A model generated the notes under the pieces. That model was not told the DNA's origin, made no database searches, and saw nothing but the letters and a program-made list of their open reading frames with translations. Source: an uncultured Synechococcus sp. (GTDB taxonomy: Bacteria > Cyanobacteriota > Cyanobacteriia > PCC-6307 > Cyanobiaceae). From it: a stretch of 64,000 nt of DNA. Position numbers and translations under genes: made by a program. Positions within the stretch are counted from its first letter, which is position 1. The number at the start of each line of letters is the position of its first letter. Positions 35,457 to 44,716 of the stretch are shown here, piece after piece. The stretch covers positions 1 to 64,000 of the forward strand of contig CASICK010000009.1 in NCBI GenBank assembly GCA_949373155.1, in the 5' to 3' direction.

Positions 35457-36782
35457 TTGGCAACCCACGATATTTTTATGCCTGCCCTCAGCTCCACCAT
35501 GACGGAGGGCAAAATCGTGGAGTGGCTGAAACAGCCCGGAGACAAGGTGGAGCGAGGCGAATCCGTTCTCGTTGTGGAGTCAGATAAAGCTGATATGGAT
35601 GTGGAGTCCTTTCAGGAGGGCTACCTGGCTGCAGTGTTGATGCCTGCTGGGAGCACTGCCCCTGTGGGTGAAACCATCGGCTTGATCGTTGAGACGGAAG
35701 CTGAGATTGCTGACGCGAAGGCCAAAGCCCCCACCGCAGCCCCTTCCGCAGCCCCCACCGTCCCAGCCGCTGCAGCACCTGCTGCTCCAGCGCCCCCAGC
35801 TGCTCCGGTTGCTCCCGCTCCTTTGGCCGCTCCGGCTCCCGTCTCCGCTCCTGTGGCTGCACCCGCGAGCAACGGACGTTTGATCGTGAGTCCCCGCGCC
35901 CGCAAGCTGGCCTCTCAAATGGGCGTAGACCTTGCCGGTGTGCGCGGCTCTGGCCCCAATGGTCGGATTCAGGCGGAAGACGTTGAAAAAGCAGCCGGAC
36001 GTCCTATTAGCTCACCTCGGGTGGGTGAAGGCACGTCGGCTGCTGCTGTGGTTGGCGCCACTGTCGCGGCTTCACCATCGGCTCCTGCGGGCAACAGTTT
36101 TGGGGCTCCGGGCGACACCGTGGCTTTCAACACGCTCCAGGCGGCAGTGAACCGCAACATGGAAGCGAGTCTTGCGGTGCCCTGTTTCCGCGTTGGATAC
36201 ACGATCACCACCGACAAGCTCGATGCGTTTTACAAGCAGGTAAAACCAAAAGGCGTCACGATGACTGCCCTTCTGGCCAAAGCTGTGGCCGTGACCTTGG
36301 CCAGGCATCCCCAGGTGAATGCCGCCACCACGGCCTCTGGCATGAGCTATCCCGGTGAGGTGAATGTGGCTGTCGCTGTGGCGATGGAAGACGGCGGATT
36401 GATTACGCCTGTGTTGCGTAATGCCGATCGCACCGATCTTTATGAGTTGTCGCGGCAATGGGGGGATCTGGTGAAGCGTTCCCGCAGCAAGCAATTGCAG
36501 CCGGAGGAATACAGCACCGGCACCTTTACCCTCTCCAACCTTGGGATGTTTGGTGTGGATCGCTTTGATGCCATCTTGCCCCCAGGCACCGGCGCGATTC
36601 TGGCGGTTGCGGCGTCTCGTCCCACCGTGGTGGCAGGCAAGGATGGATCCATCGCTGTGAAGCGTCAGATGCAGGTGAACCTCACCGCTGATCACCGCGT
36701 GATTTATGGCGCCGACGGTGCTGCATTCCTCAAAGATCTGGCGGAACTGATCGACACCCGTCCGGAGAGTTTGGCTCTGTAA
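35457..36782 (+). CDS. pdhC: Pyruvate dehydrogenase E2, dihydrolipoamide acetyltransferase
   Basis: Acetyl-transferring core of the pyruvate dehydrogenase complex. The 441-residue protein has one lipoyl domain (lipoyl Lys44 in VVESDKADMDVES), an Ala/Pro-rich swinging linker (about 85-140), and an E3-binding domain (VSPRARKLASQMGVDLAGVR). A second linker leads to the catalytic domain ending with the active-site NLTADHRVIYGADGAAFL. It starts at TTG 35457, with TGGAG 6 nt upstream. Located away from E1 genes, as is usual in cyanobacteria. Confidence 0.93.
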   Translation: MATHDIFMPALSSTMTEGKIVEWLKQPGDKVERGESVLVVESDKADMDVESFQEGYLAAVLMPAGSTAPVGETIGLIVETEAEIADAKAKAPTAAPSAAPTVPAAAAPAAPAPPAAPVAPAPLAAPAPVSAPVAAPASNGRLIVSPRARKLASQMGVDLAGVRGSGPNGRIQAEDVEKAAGRPISSPRVGEGTSAAAVVGATVAASPSAPAGNSFGAPGDTVAFNTLQAAVNRNMEASLAVPCFRVGYTITTDKLDAFYKQVKPKGVTMTALLAKAVAVTLARHPQVNAATTASGMSYPGEVNVAVAVAMEDGGLITPVLRNADRTDLYELSRQWGDLVKRSRSKQLQPEEYSTGTFTLSNLGMFGVDRFDAILPPGTGAILAVAASRPTVVAGKDGSIAVKRQMQVNLTADHRVIYGADGAAFLKDLAELIDTRPESLAL

Positions 36783-36918
36783 TTCGCCGCTGTGTTTGCC
36801 GCTCTCTCTGCTGGTCACAGTCGCATCTTTTCGATTGTGAACTTCTTCATGTCGCCTGCAGGAAACGGGGGCGACGCCGCCTTGGCAGCATGGGCTGATG
36901 GTGTGCTGGAGCCAGATC

Positions 36919-38040
36919 ATGCCTGACTCACGTGATCTCCAGCTCAGTTCGTATGACTACGTTCTGCCGGAAGAAAGAATTGCGCAGGCGCCGGTGGAGC
37001 CGCGGCACGATGCTCGTCTGTTGATGGTGCCGCCTACAGAGCGTTCCCTGTCAGAGCTGAGGCACCAACAGGTTTGGGACTGGCAGCAGGAGTTGCAACC
37101 CGGTGATCTTTTGGTGGTGAATGACACCCGCGTCCTGAAGGCGCGTCTTCGCGTGCGGCGCAGTGGTGGAGGTTTGGGTGAATTGCTTGTGCTCGAGGCC
37201 CGTGGCGAGGGGCGTTGGTTGTGTTTAGCGAGGCCTGCTAAACGCATGCGGCCTGGTGATCAGCTGTGGCTTGAGGCCTTGGAGCAAGAACCGCTGTCCT
37301 TAGCCGTGCTGGCGAGCGATGCGGCCAGCGGAGGTCGGATCGTGCAGTTCCCTCCGGATTGCGTGGATGCGCTTGCGCTGGAGGGACTGTTGGAGCGCTA
37401 CGGAGAAGTGCCGCTTCCTCCCTACATCACACGGCATGACAGCTCTGATCAAGAGCGCTATCAAACCCGTTACGCCTCGCGTCCAGGCGCTGTCGCTGCT
37501 CCCACGGCGGGACTGCATCTCAGCGATGCCTTGCTGGCAGCAATTGCAAAGCGAGGTGTTGCCTTAGCCCATGTCACCTTGCATGTTGGCTTGGGTACTT
37601 TTCGGCCCGTGGAAACGGAGGATCTGACCGACCTCACCCTGCACAGTGAATGGGTGGAGGTCCGCTCTGAGGTGGTGGAGGCGGTGTCGGCCTGTCGAGC
37701 TCGAGGCGGCCGGGTGATTGCCGTGGGCACAACCAGCGTGCGAGCACTGGAGGCCGCAGCTGCTGCGGGTGGAGGGAGTTTGCAGCCCTTGAAGGGGCCC
37801 GTGGATCTAGTGATTCAGCCCGGCTATCGCTTCCATGTGGTGCAGGGTTTACTCACAAACTTTCACCTGCCTAAGAGCTCCCTGTTGTTGCTCGTGAGTG
37901 CATTGATTGGTCGCGACCAATTGCTCCAGATCTATGCCGCAGCGATCGAGGAGATGTATCGCTTCTATTCCTATGGAGATGCCATGTGGATTGCTCCTGA
38001 GGCGGTGCTTTTCGATGCACGCCCCGAAGGAACGGCTTAA
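36919..38040 (+). CDS. queA: S-adenosylmethionine:tRNA ribosyltransferase-isomerase
   Basis: Queuosine pathway enzyme that transfers the ribosyl part of SAM to preQ1-modified tRNA to give epoxyqueuosine. The product is 373 residues from ATG 36919, preceded by GGAG 9 nt upstream. Family motifs are [50 protein letters not shown] and [11 protein letters not shown], then [17 protein letters not shown]. An upstream ATG at 36898 adds seven residues that are not family-like. Complete. Confidence 0.94.
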   Translation: MPDSRDLQLSSYDYVLPEERIAQAPVEPRHDARLLMVPPTERSLSELRHQQVWDWQQELQPGDLLVVNDTRVLKARLRVRRSGGGLGELLVLEARGEGRWLCLARPAKRMRPGDQLWLEALEQEPLSLAVLASDAASGGRIVQFPPDCVDALALEGLLERYGEVPLPPYITRHDSSDQERYQTRYASRPGAVAAPTAGLHLSDALLAAIAKRGVALAHVTLHVGLGTFRPVETEDLTDLTLHSEWVEVRSEVVEAVSACRARGGRVIAVGTTSVRALEAAAAAGGGSLQPLKGPVDLVIQPGYRFHVVQGLLTNFHLPKSSLLLLVSALIGRDQLLQIYAAAIEEMYRFYSYGDAMWIAPEAVLFDARPEGTA

Positions 38041-38062
38041 AGGAGCCCTTGAGGGGGCCCCA

Positions 38063-38089
38063 TTAAAAAGCCCCGTACTCAGACGGGGC
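38063..38089 (-). terminator. Intrinsic terminator of cysK
   Basis: On the minus strand GCCCCGT-CTGAGT-ACGGGGC forms a perfect 7-bp stem followed by TTTTT (complement of 38065-38069). It lies 45-70 nt downstream of the cysK stop and would also shield queA from opposing transcription. Confidence 0.85.
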
Positions 38090-38133
38090 GGTACATCGCT
38101 CATTCGCGAGGGTGTTGATTAGACCAGTGTTGA

Positions 38134-39120
38134 TCAGGCAGGTACGGGTTGTTCGATGATGCCGGTGGGCACATCCGCGAACATCACTGAGGACAGATAG
38201 CGCTCGGCGAGGTCAGGCAGAACCACCACGATTGTTTTGCCAGCAAATTCATCCAGTTGGGCAAGGCGAATGGCAGCTGCGGCCGCGGCGCCACAAGAAA
38301 TCCCTACTAGAAGGCCTTCTTCCTGGGCCAGACGCAGGGCCATTTCGATCGACTCCTCATTGGTGACTTGCTCCACGCGATCGACCACGGAGAGATCGAG
38401 GTTCTTAGGAATAAAGCCAGCGCCGATGCCTTGAATTTTGTGTGGGCCGGGCTTGAGCGCCTCCCCATTCATGGTTTGGGTGATCACAGGGCTGTGGCTT
38501 GGCTCAACGGCTACCGAGGTGATGGCCTTGCCCTTTTCCTTCTTGATGTAACGCGAGACTCCGGTAATGGTGCCCCCGGTGCCAACGCCGGCGACAAAGA
38601 CATCGATCTCTCCATCGCAGTCATTCCAGATCTCAGGACCTGTGGTCTTCTCGTGGATCTCTGGGTTGGCGGGATTATCGAACTGGCCAGGCATGAAGTA
38701 CTTGGCAGGATCGCTATCCGCAATTTCCTTGGCCTTGGCGATGGCTCCAGGCATGCCCTTAGCGGCTTCCGTGAGAATTAGTTCGGCACCAAGCACGGCC
38801 ATCACCCGTCGCCGTTCGATCGACATCGATTCCGGCATCGTGAGGATCAGCTTGTAACCACGAGCCGCAGCAGTGAAGGCCAGGGCAATGCCTGTATTGC
38901 CTGAGGTGGGCTCCACGATGGTTTTCCCTTCGGAGAGAACGCCACGCTTTTCAGCGTCCCAAATCATGTTGGCGCCGATTCTGCACTTCACGCTGTAGGC
39001 AGGGTTGCGGCCTTCGATTTTGGCCAAAACGGTGGCTTTGCAGCCCTTGGTGACGTGGTTGAGGCGAACGAGCGGGGTGTTGCCGATGGCTTGGCTGTTG
39101 TCGGCGTAGACGCGGGACAT
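38134..39120 (-). CDS. cysK: Cysteine synthase A
   Basis: PLP enzyme that makes cysteine from O-acetylserine and sulfide. From ATG 39120 the protein has 328 residues. It has Lys45 (AYSVKCRIG) for PLP, the substrate loop [28 protein letters not shown] for phosphate binding, and [16 protein letters not shown] near the end. An in-frame ATG further upstream adds 15 residues of doubtful value. The C-terminus ends beyond the usual position, with GIIEQPVPA. Followed by a strong terminator; grouped with two transsulfuration genes. Confidence 0.95.
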   Translation of the reverse strand: MSRVYADNSQAIGNTPLVRLNHVTKGCKATVLAKIEGRNPAYSVKCRIGANMIWDAEKRGVLSEGKTIVEPTSGNTGIALAFTAAARGYKLILTMPESMSIERRRVMAVLGAELILTEAAKGMPGAIAKAKEIADSDPAKYFMPGQFDNPANPEIHEKTTGPEIWNDCDGEIDVFVAGVGTGGTITGVSRYIKKEKGKAITSVAVEPSHSPVITQTMNGEALKPGPHKIQGIGAGFIPKNLDLSVVDRVEQVTNEESIEMALRLAQEEGLLVGISCGAAAAAAIRLAQLDEFAGKTIVVVLPDLAERYLSSVMFADVPTGIIEQPVPA

Positions 39121-39454
39121 GAGGCTGAAATTATTTTCTAGAAATTTAATTGCCATCATTGGCACTTGATTCGACCTTCAGGCCTTATTAAGACTTCTGT
39201 ATCTGTTGATGTGGTTTTGGGCTAGCTAAATCGATCATTTTTTGGTTTCCGATCATCACTGGTTTTGCGTCTTTTTTGACGTGCGCTCTGATCGCTTTTG
39301 CCCCGGCTGCCGTTTGGGCAGAGTCTGACCAGCAGGTTCGTGGCCCCAACCAGCTGGTGTAAGCATCCCTGTGAGCGAGAGGCTTGACCTTGACTTGGCC
39401 TGCCGCTGAATCGATCTGGGAATGGTTAAGACCAACGCAGGATCCGCTGCGTCT
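39121..39454. other. Gap between cysK and MetB-like gene
   Basis: About 330 nt between two minus-strand genes. The main content is a plus-strand frame, open from about 39224 to 39362, whose translation looks like a membrane or signal segment. The cysK promoter should lie near 39130-39200 on the minus strand, but I cannot fix its boxes. Confidence 0.4.
39276..39362 (+). CDS. Candidate small secreted or membrane peptide
   Basis: A short frame with protein-like content: from TTG 39276 it reads MTCALIAFAPAAVWAESDQQ and ends VRGPNQLV, like a signal peptide with an AWA/AES cleavage site. The same frame stays open upstream with another hydrophobic stretch (FWFPIITGFASF), but has no ATG or GTG. No ribosome site is clear. 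It could be a genuine small protein, a remnant, or chance. Confidence 0.25.
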   Translation: MTCALIAFAPAAVWAESDQQVRGPNQLV

Positions 39455-40948
39455 TTAGTGGCTTGAAGGAGAGAGGGCGTGTTCAAACCGTTGCCAAAGC
39501 TCCTCAGGTTGTTCGAGTCCGATCGAGACGCGTAGGAGGTGAGAGGGAACGCCGCAGGCTTTGGCCCAGGCCAGTTCGTCGTAGTGAGCTAAAAGCACAT
39601 AGGGGCATACCAGGGTGAATGGTGTGCCCAGGCTTGGCCCTTTGCAGACCGACAAGCTGTCGTAAACGGCTTGGGCGTGATCGCTACCGCCCTTGAGTTC
39701 AAACGAAAGCAGGCAGCCATGTCCGCCGCCTGGGCGCAAGAGGCTGCGGAAATTGCTGCATTGATCGGGGTAATACACGCGAGCCACTGCCGGATGGTTG
39801 CTGAGCTGCGTAGCCAGGGCTTGGGCATGGCGATTCAGTTGAGGAACGCGTGCCTGAACATCGCGACTTCCTTGTTCCAAGGCCATCGCGTCGGCATCGC
39901 CAAGGCCGATGCCCCCTGCCGTTGAACGCTGATCTCGGAAGGTTTGCTCCCATTGGGAGTAAGGGCTCACCACCAGTGCACCTGACAACACATCACCACG
40001 ACCGGCAAAACTTTTGGTGAGTGAACTGAAGATCAGGTCTGCGTAAGGGAAGGGATCGATGTTCAAGCAAGAGCCGATCGTGTCGTCTGCGATCACTGGA
40101 ATCCCTCGCGCATGAGCCAAGCGGGCGAGGGTTGAGAGATCCACGCATTGCAGAAGTGGATTGCTGGGTAGTTCCACAATCACAGCTGCTGGATCGATGC
40201 GATCAAGCGCTGCTTCCATGGCTGCGCTGCTGCTGTCGAGCAGTAGTTCGCTGCCTGCAAATACCACCTGAGGCAGCTTCAACACATCCACATAAGGGAA
40301 GCCGATTTGCAGGGTGGGGCGTCCTGGGCGCAACGCCGTGATCCATCGCAGAGCCGTGTGAAGAGCAGCCATCCCGGAGGGATGAAGGCTCAACTGCTGG
40401 GTGTCACACCCATAGATGCCGGCCAGTCGATCAATCACAAGGGCCCTGGCCTGCTCTGCAGTCCCAGCCGCTGGCGCAGCTTCCTTGTTCAAGCTGATCG
40501 CGGCACGTCGCGACGAGGCTCCTAAGCCAGCGTGTTGCCAGAACGCCTTGGCATGGGGGCTTGCTTCAGCGTTGGTAATTAAGACGGAGAGTCCGAGCTG
40601 ATCCACGATTTGAGTTGAAGCACCTGGCGCCTGAGATTGGCAATGGTGTTGGGCGAGCTCAGCGGTAGCTGCGTTGGGGTAGGGCCAAGCACTGGATCCA
40701 GCCGAGGTCATCTCAGAAGGGAGCATCGCTAGAGCTTGTTGAGCAACCTCTGCAACCAACGGATGGAGAGCAAAGCGTGGATAAAACGCTCGCAATTGCG
40801 ACCGGCACTGCGGATCGTTGTCTTCGTAGGCGATCACGTCGCGCCAGCGCGGTAGGGCCACAGACACGGCATGAGTGCTGTCAGGCAAGGGATGGCCGAG
40901 GTCCTTGCCTTGCCAGCAGGGATTGCGCAGCAGATCGCGGGGGCTCAC
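39455..40948 (-). CDS. Fungal-like cystathionine gamma-synthase
   Basis: PLP enzyme of the Cys/Met metabolism family, 497 residues, about 110 longer than bacterial MetB. The N-terminal extension (LPDSTHAVSVALPRWRDVIA, then FYPRFALHPLVAEVA) resembles that of fungal cystathionine gamma-synthases. The catalytic domain includes LHPSGMAALHTAL, ELPSNPLLQCVDL, DDTIGSCLNIDPF and the PLP lysine in SSLTKSFAGRGDVL. Presumably makes cystathionine from an activated homoserine and cysteine. Its start overlaps the upstream metB-like stop by 4 nt (ATGA), so the pair is coupled. Confidence 0.84.
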   Translation of the reverse strand: MSPRDLLRNPCWQGKDLGHPLPDSTHAVSVALPRWRDVIAYEDNDPQCRSQLRAFYPRFALHPLVAEVAQQALAMLPSEMTSAGSSAWPYPNAATAELAQHHCQSQAPGASTQIVDQLGLSVLITNAEASPHAKAFWQHAGLGASSRRAAISLNKEAAPAAGTAEQARALVIDRLAGIYGCDTQQLSLHPSGMAALHTALRWITALRPGRPTLQIGFPYVDVLKLPQVVFAGSELLLDSSSAAMEAALDRIDPAAVIVELPSNPLLQCVDLSTLARLAHARGIPVIADDTIGSCLNIDPFPYADLIFSSLTKSFAGRGDVLSGALVVSPYSQWEQTFRDQRSTAGGIGLGDADAMALEQGSRDVQARVPQLNRHAQALATQLSNHPAVARVYYPDQCSNFRSLLRPGGGHGCLLSFELKGGSDHAQAVYDSLSVCKGPSLGTPFTLVCPYVLLAHYDELAWAKACGVPSHLLRVSIGLEQPEELWQRFEHALSPSSH

Positions 40949-42135
40949 GGAAGCAGGGCAAGCGCGTGATCGAGATCGATCAAGAGGTCCGTGATGTCTT
41001 CACAGCCAAGGGAGAGACGGATCAATCCATCGCTGATCCCTAAGGCCTCTTTGATCTGCGCAGAAACAGCGGCGTGAGTCATGGTGGCTGGATGGCAGAT
41101 CAAGCTTTCAACTCCGCCAAGACTTTCGGCCATCGTGAACCAACGCAGGGCTTTGCATACGGCGTAGGCCTGTTCACGGCTTGCCTTTAATCCAATCGTC
41201 ACGATTGCTCCGCCTCCGTTCATTTGGCGCAAGGCCACAGCCCTCTGCGGATGATCGTCTCGTCCGGGGTAGCGCACCCACGACACGACGGGATGGGATG
41301 CCAAATGATCCGCCACCGCAGCGGCATTTGCCATCTGTTGTTTGAGGCGCAGGGGGAGCGTTTTGATGCCTCGGGTGATCAGCCAGCAGTCGAAGGGTGA
41401 GGGCATCAGCCCCAATGCTTTTTGGGCAAACACCATCTTCTGGTGCCAGCTGGGGTCATCGGTGCAGACCGCACCACCTAGGGCATCGGAATGCCCATTG
41501 ATGTATTTGGTGGTGCTGGTGAGCGAGAGGGTGGCGCCAAGTTCCAGAGGACGTTGCACCAAGGCGGTAGCGAAGGTGTTGTCGACGACCACAGGCACGC
41601 CGGCCGAGCGGGCAGCGCTGCAGACCGCATTGAGGTCAATCACCTTGAGCAGTGGGTTGGTAGGACTTTCCAGCCAGACCATCGCTGGCTGCAGCTCGTT
41701 GATGCGGGCTGCAGCATCGGGATTGGTGAAATCAACCCATTCGGTGCGCACTCCGAACTTGGCAAACACCTGTTCGAACAAGCGCACGGTGCAGCCGTAG
41801 AGGTTTTCCTCGCAGAGCACTAGATCTCCCTGGCTCAGGGTGGAGGCAATCGCAGTAATCGCGCTCACTCCCGAGCCAAACACTGTGGCGTGGCTGCACG
41901 CCTCCACTGATGCTAAAACGCCTTCAAGGATGCGGAAATTGGGGTTGCCCGAGCGGGTGTAATCGAACCCGCCTGGATTGCCATGCTCAAAGGTGGATGT
42001 GGCGTAGATGGGGGGCATCACCGTGCCGGTTTCGCTGGCGAAGCTTTCGCCGTGGTGAATGGCCCGGGTGGCTGTCGCCGGTTCTGGGACAGGACGCTGC
42101 AAGGCGTTGATGCGATCTCTCCGAAGGCTATTCAA
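40945..42135 (-). CDS. Cystathionine gamma-synthase/lyase (MetB/MetC family)
   Basis: A 396-residue PLP enzyme of the standard bacterial type. It has TRAIHHGESFASETGTVMPP, FDYTRSGNPNFRILE, VFGSGVSAITAI, VVDNTFATALVQRPL, and the PLP lysine in SLTSTTKYINGHSDALGG, with MAESLGGVESLICHPATMTH at the end. Synthase and lyase cannot be separated by these motifs. TTG start at 42135, with no clear ribosome site. First gene of a two-gene operon with a longer paralogue. Confidence 0.88.
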   Translation of the reverse strand: MNSLRRDRINALQRPVPEPATATRAIHHGESFASETGTVMPPIYATSTFEHGNPGGFDYTRSGNPNFRILEGVLASVEACSHATVFGSGVSAITAIASTLSQGDLVLCEENLYGCTVRLFEQVFAKFGVRTEWVDFTNPDAAARINELQPAMVWLESPTNPLLKVIDLNAVCSAARSAGVPVVVDNTFATALVQRPLELGATLSLTSTTKYINGHSDALGGAVCTDDPSWHQKMVFAQKALGLMPSPFDCWLITRGIKTLPLRLKQQMANAAAVADHLASHPVVSWVRYPGRDDHPQRAVALRQMNGGGAIVTIGLKASREQAYAVCKALRWFTMAESLGGVESLICHPATMTHAAVSAQIKEALGISDGLIRLSLGCEDITDLLIDLDHALALLP

Positions 42136-42491
42136 CGATCTGTTGTTAGGGGTGCCTGCTGGCCTTCAAGGTGAGGCATGCAATGGAGTGTTGATGCACG
42201 CAATGCACAGAAGAGGTCTCCGGCGGTTGTTGCCTTTGCTCCGTGGTGCATGGCAGGGATCAGGACTCGCTATGGCTGTTTAATGTTTGGAACATTTAGT
42301 GATGGCTGTATTTATTGACCTGTTGGCACGAACTCGAACCATCGTGATGGTGAAGGATCTGGTCGTTCATTTTTTCTTGCTCACCCAACCGCAGGCCTGT
42401 GCGCATCGAGTTTAGTTTTAATAGATGCGGAGCCCCAATTATGCAATTCGGTTTACGTCGTCTTAGCGTTTAGAAAGTGTTGTGATGTGTC
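42136..42491. other. Gap with palindrome and small frame
   Basis: About 355 nt between the divergent metB-like gene and a small hypothetical. It contains a perfect inverted repeat (separate entry) and a 37-codon frame from ATG 42302 to the stop at 42415, beginning MAVFIDLLARTRTIVMVKDL. The frame has no ribosome site other than the palindrome, so I do not call it a gene. Confidence 0.35.
42282..42296. promoter_or_regulatory. Perfect AATGTT-TGG-AACATT palindrome
   Basis: A 6-3-6 inverted repeat, the typical size of a dimeric repressor operator. It lies about 150 nt upstream of the metB-like start and 6 nt before a 37-codon frame. It matches neither the NtcA (GTA-N8-TAC) nor the usual Fur pattern. 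Role is inference. Confidence 0.3.
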
Positions 42492-42749
42492 ATGAAGGAA
42501 AGTCAGGTTCAGCAAGGCGATAAGGATGAATGGAGGGATCATGTTCTCCAGGAGATTGTTGGATTTTTAAGTAAGAACAAAGAAGAGATTCATGGGCGTT
42601 ACCTCGAGCAACGTCGTGGCAAGCTTCCACGAGATTTCATCGAAGAGAAGGGCTTAATGGATTTTGAATTGGCGATCACATTTCTGGAAGACAAGCCAAA
42701 GGGCATGGGCTTAGGTCTTGGTTTTTTTAAGGCAACTCTGATTCGCTGA
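42492..42749 (+). CDS. Hypothetical protein, 85 residues
   Basis: A highly charged small cytoplasmic protein (MKESQVQQGDKDEWRDHVLQ at the start; KPKGMGLGLGFFKATLIR at the end), with no membrane segment and no motif I recognise. The Lys/Glu-rich helix and Gly-rich tail suggest a folded helical domain. Several picocyanobacterial small proteins look similar, but I cannot name a family. It stands alone on the plus strand in a patch of small unknown genes. Confidence 0.55.
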   Translation: MKESQVQQGDKDEWRDHVLQEIVGFLSKNKEEIHGRYLEQRRGKLPRDFIEEKGLMDFELAITFLEDKPKGMGLGLGFFKATLIR

Positions 42750-42825
42750 ACCTAAAAAAATTACTGATTTGCGGGACTCGCATTGGGTTTTTAGCGATAA
42801 TAATGCAGTGCTGACCTCTATTTAT

Positions 42826-43413
42826 TCAAGTTTCTTGTTTAGCTTCACACCCGATCGAGTGGCAAATAGCAGACTTGAATTGGTAAAACTGATTGATGAT
42901 GAGACTTTCTTCGATCTCGTCACTAGGAATTAATGGAATGGTATGAAGGATGAGTAGTGGTACTGGCCGGGCAAAGTCTTTGCTTCCACATAAATATGTC
43001 TTTACGCCCAGCAAGAGCTTGCCGATTCTTTTGATGACAAGTTCGCAGCTGTTTGGATCTTCAAATAAGATCTGTGCTTTGAATTGAATATTGATTTCGC
43101 CGCCATTACTATTATCTTTATGATTTAAATTTCTCCATACTCCTTCAATCATCCACCACATCCCTCCGTTGTGCACCCAAACTGTTGCCAACTCTGGAGG
43201 GTTCTCTTTGAAGATATTGAGTTGACAATCAAAGCCTTTATCTTTGAAGATCTTGCAAATCTTCCTGCTTGTAAGCTCGGTTGCTTGCACGAGATTGATC
43301 GCAAATGTTCTTGCATTATCATTATCCTTAGTGCAGTTACTGTTTCTTGCAGATGAGGTATGAGTGCGTTCATTTCTTACTAAGTAACTGTAAGAATTGT
43401 CTGTCCGTATCAT
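42826..43413 (-). CDS. Hypothetical protein, 195 residues
   Basis: No family recognised. The N-terminal 30 residues are Ser/Asn/Thr-rich and may not be translated; a later start cannot be excluded. The middle has a TELTSRKICKIFKDKGFDCQ helix and a WVHNGGMWWMIEGVWRN segment, then a beta-rich part (INIQFKAQILFEDPNSCELV) and a final VPLLILHTIPLIP strand. Soluble, no signal peptide. AT-richer than the flanking housekeeping genes. Confidence 0.5.
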   Translation of the reverse strand: MIRTDNSYSYLVRNERTHTSSARNSNCTKDNDNARTFAINLVQATELTSRKICKIFKDKGFDCQLNIFKENPPELATVWVHNGGMWWMIEGVWRNLNHKDNSNGGEINIQFKAQILFEDPNSCELVIKRIGKLLLGVKTYLCGSKDFARPVPLLILHTIPLIPSDEIEESLIINQFYQFKSAICHSIGCEAKQET

Positions 43414-43472
43414 GCGTTACGAGGTAGTAGAAGGAAGAGAGAGAAGATCTGAACGGCTCTATTTTGTTTTCA

Positions 43473-43748
43473 ATGTGTATTGGTTGTTTCGCTGATGTTG
43501 GTGTGGAGGGTTGGTTGACCGATAGCTGTGGTTACTGGGCGATGCGCTTTCACCGGGATGAGCAATCTGATGCGAGCGATCCGCGCGTTTTTGTGGATTA
43601 TGGAAGGGGGATTCCGCCTGGAGAGGCCGCATTACTGAAGAGCAGAAAATATCTGCACCGAAAAGATGCAGAGACGCAATGGAATCGTTTGATTGCAATC
43701 GGTTGGACGCAGGTAGCACCCATTTGGGGGAAAGACATGGAGCCATAA
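43473..43748 (+). CDS. DUF1651 family protein
   Basis: A 91-residue protein of the picocyanobacterial DUF1651 family. It is recognised from GWLTDSCGYWAMRFHRDEQ, DPRVFVDYGRGIPPGEAALL, the Arg/Lys-rich helix and the final GWTQVAPIWG. Function unknown; members are numerous in marine Synechococcus and Prochlorococcus genomes, often in variable regions. ATG 43473 is preferred over the TTG three codons upstream. Confidence 0.78.
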   Translation: MCIGCFADVGVEGWLTDSCGYWAMRFHRDEQSDASDPRVFVDYGRGIPPGEAALLKSRKYLHRKDAETQWNRLIAIGWTQVAPIWGKDMEP

Positions 43749-43797
43749 ATGAGGCGTTGTCTTGACCTCATCAGAGTTGATATTTTAGCTGTAATAA

Positions 43798-44199
43798 TTA
43801 AAATCCCAAGCCGATAAATAGTTCTTGATGGACCACATAGGTATAATATAAAGTTGTGCCGGCATTCGGTGAAAGTTCGATTCCATCACTGTTAAAGGCG
43901 ATATTACAAATCAAGTTTCCTTTCCAGGCAATATTGTCTTCGCTTTGTTTTGCTGACCATTCCATTGATGCACTGAAATGATCAGGGGTGGCGGCACCAA
44001 TTTTTTCGCAGATGTCAGCAAGTCTGCAGAGGGCAGGAGGTTTGGCGGGTAGGGATAAACCTTTCCTTAAGATTAATTCATCAATCACTCCTGTGTATCT
44101 CACAAATTCGATCAATGCTTTTTCCTCGTCTGTTAGTGAGGCATTGGATACCGCTTGATCAAAGAGATCAGCTGTTAGGACCGGCCTAGATTTAATCAT
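43798..44199 (-). CDS. Hypothetical protein, 133 residues
   Basis: Soluble protein with no recognised family. The N-terminal half is helical (ADLFDQAVSNASLTDEEKAL). The C-terminal half carries ALCRLADICEKIG, then WKGNLICNIAFNSDGIELSP and TTLYYTYVVHQELF, which look like a conserved mixed alpha/beta domain. ATG start at 44199. Upstream DNA is AT-rich. Isolated on the minus strand among small unknown genes. Confidence 0.5.
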   Translation of the reverse strand: MIKSRPVLTADLFDQAVSNASLTDEEKALIEFVRYTGVIDELILRKGLSLPAKPPALCRLADICEKIGAATPDHFSASMEWSAKQSEDNIAWKGNLICNIAFNSDGIELSPNAGTTLYYTYVVHQELFIGLGF

Positions 44200-44448
44200 T
44201 TTGAGAGTTAACTGATTTGTTTTTGGAGCTATTTATACGCATTTTGGTGTTTGTTGGCTCTTGATTTTAGGCGTCGATTCCTTCATGCTTAAAGGCAGTT
44301 TTCGGGGTAAGTGTATGACGATCTGATCGGTGAACTTTGTCCACTGCTTTGCCGTAGAAGCTATCCAGCGGTAGATGCGAAAGGATTGTGTGTGATTGAT
44401 TGCACGACGAGCAATTGTTTGCCAAGATACTTGCAAAGGGCGAATGCT

Positions 44449-44610
44449 ATGGGTCTGAGGAAATCACTCAAAAAAGCCATGGCTTATCTGCTCGGAGTTG
44501 TTGATGAGTACTGGGCGATGCGAGAGCCTAGTCAGTATGGTGAAAAAGATCCTAAATGCTCAATTCCTGCTGAGAGCCAGAGCTGTGTTAGCAAGAGTGT
44601 GTCCCATTGA
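44449..44610 (+). CDS. Small hypothetical, 53 residues
   Basis: Reads MGLRKSLKKAMAYLLGVVDE followed by YWAMREPSQYGEK and a Ser/Cys-rich tail. The first 20 residues form an amphipathic basic helix. AAGG lies about 9 nt upstream of ATG 44449, a reasonable ribosome site. An upstream extension from 44311 is Cys-rich and not protein-like. Unknown function, moderate doubt that it is real. Confidence 0.35.
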   Translation: MGLRKSLKKAMAYLLGVVDEYWAMREPSQYGEKDPKCSIPAESQSCVSKSVSH

Positions 44611-44716
44611 AAACATCCAGCTCAATTTAAAGACAATTGTTGAGGCGAAGATAATTCTAAGTGTGGTGGAATTTTATGGATGTGGCGTTATAATTCCATT
44701 TTGTTGAGAATTTCTT

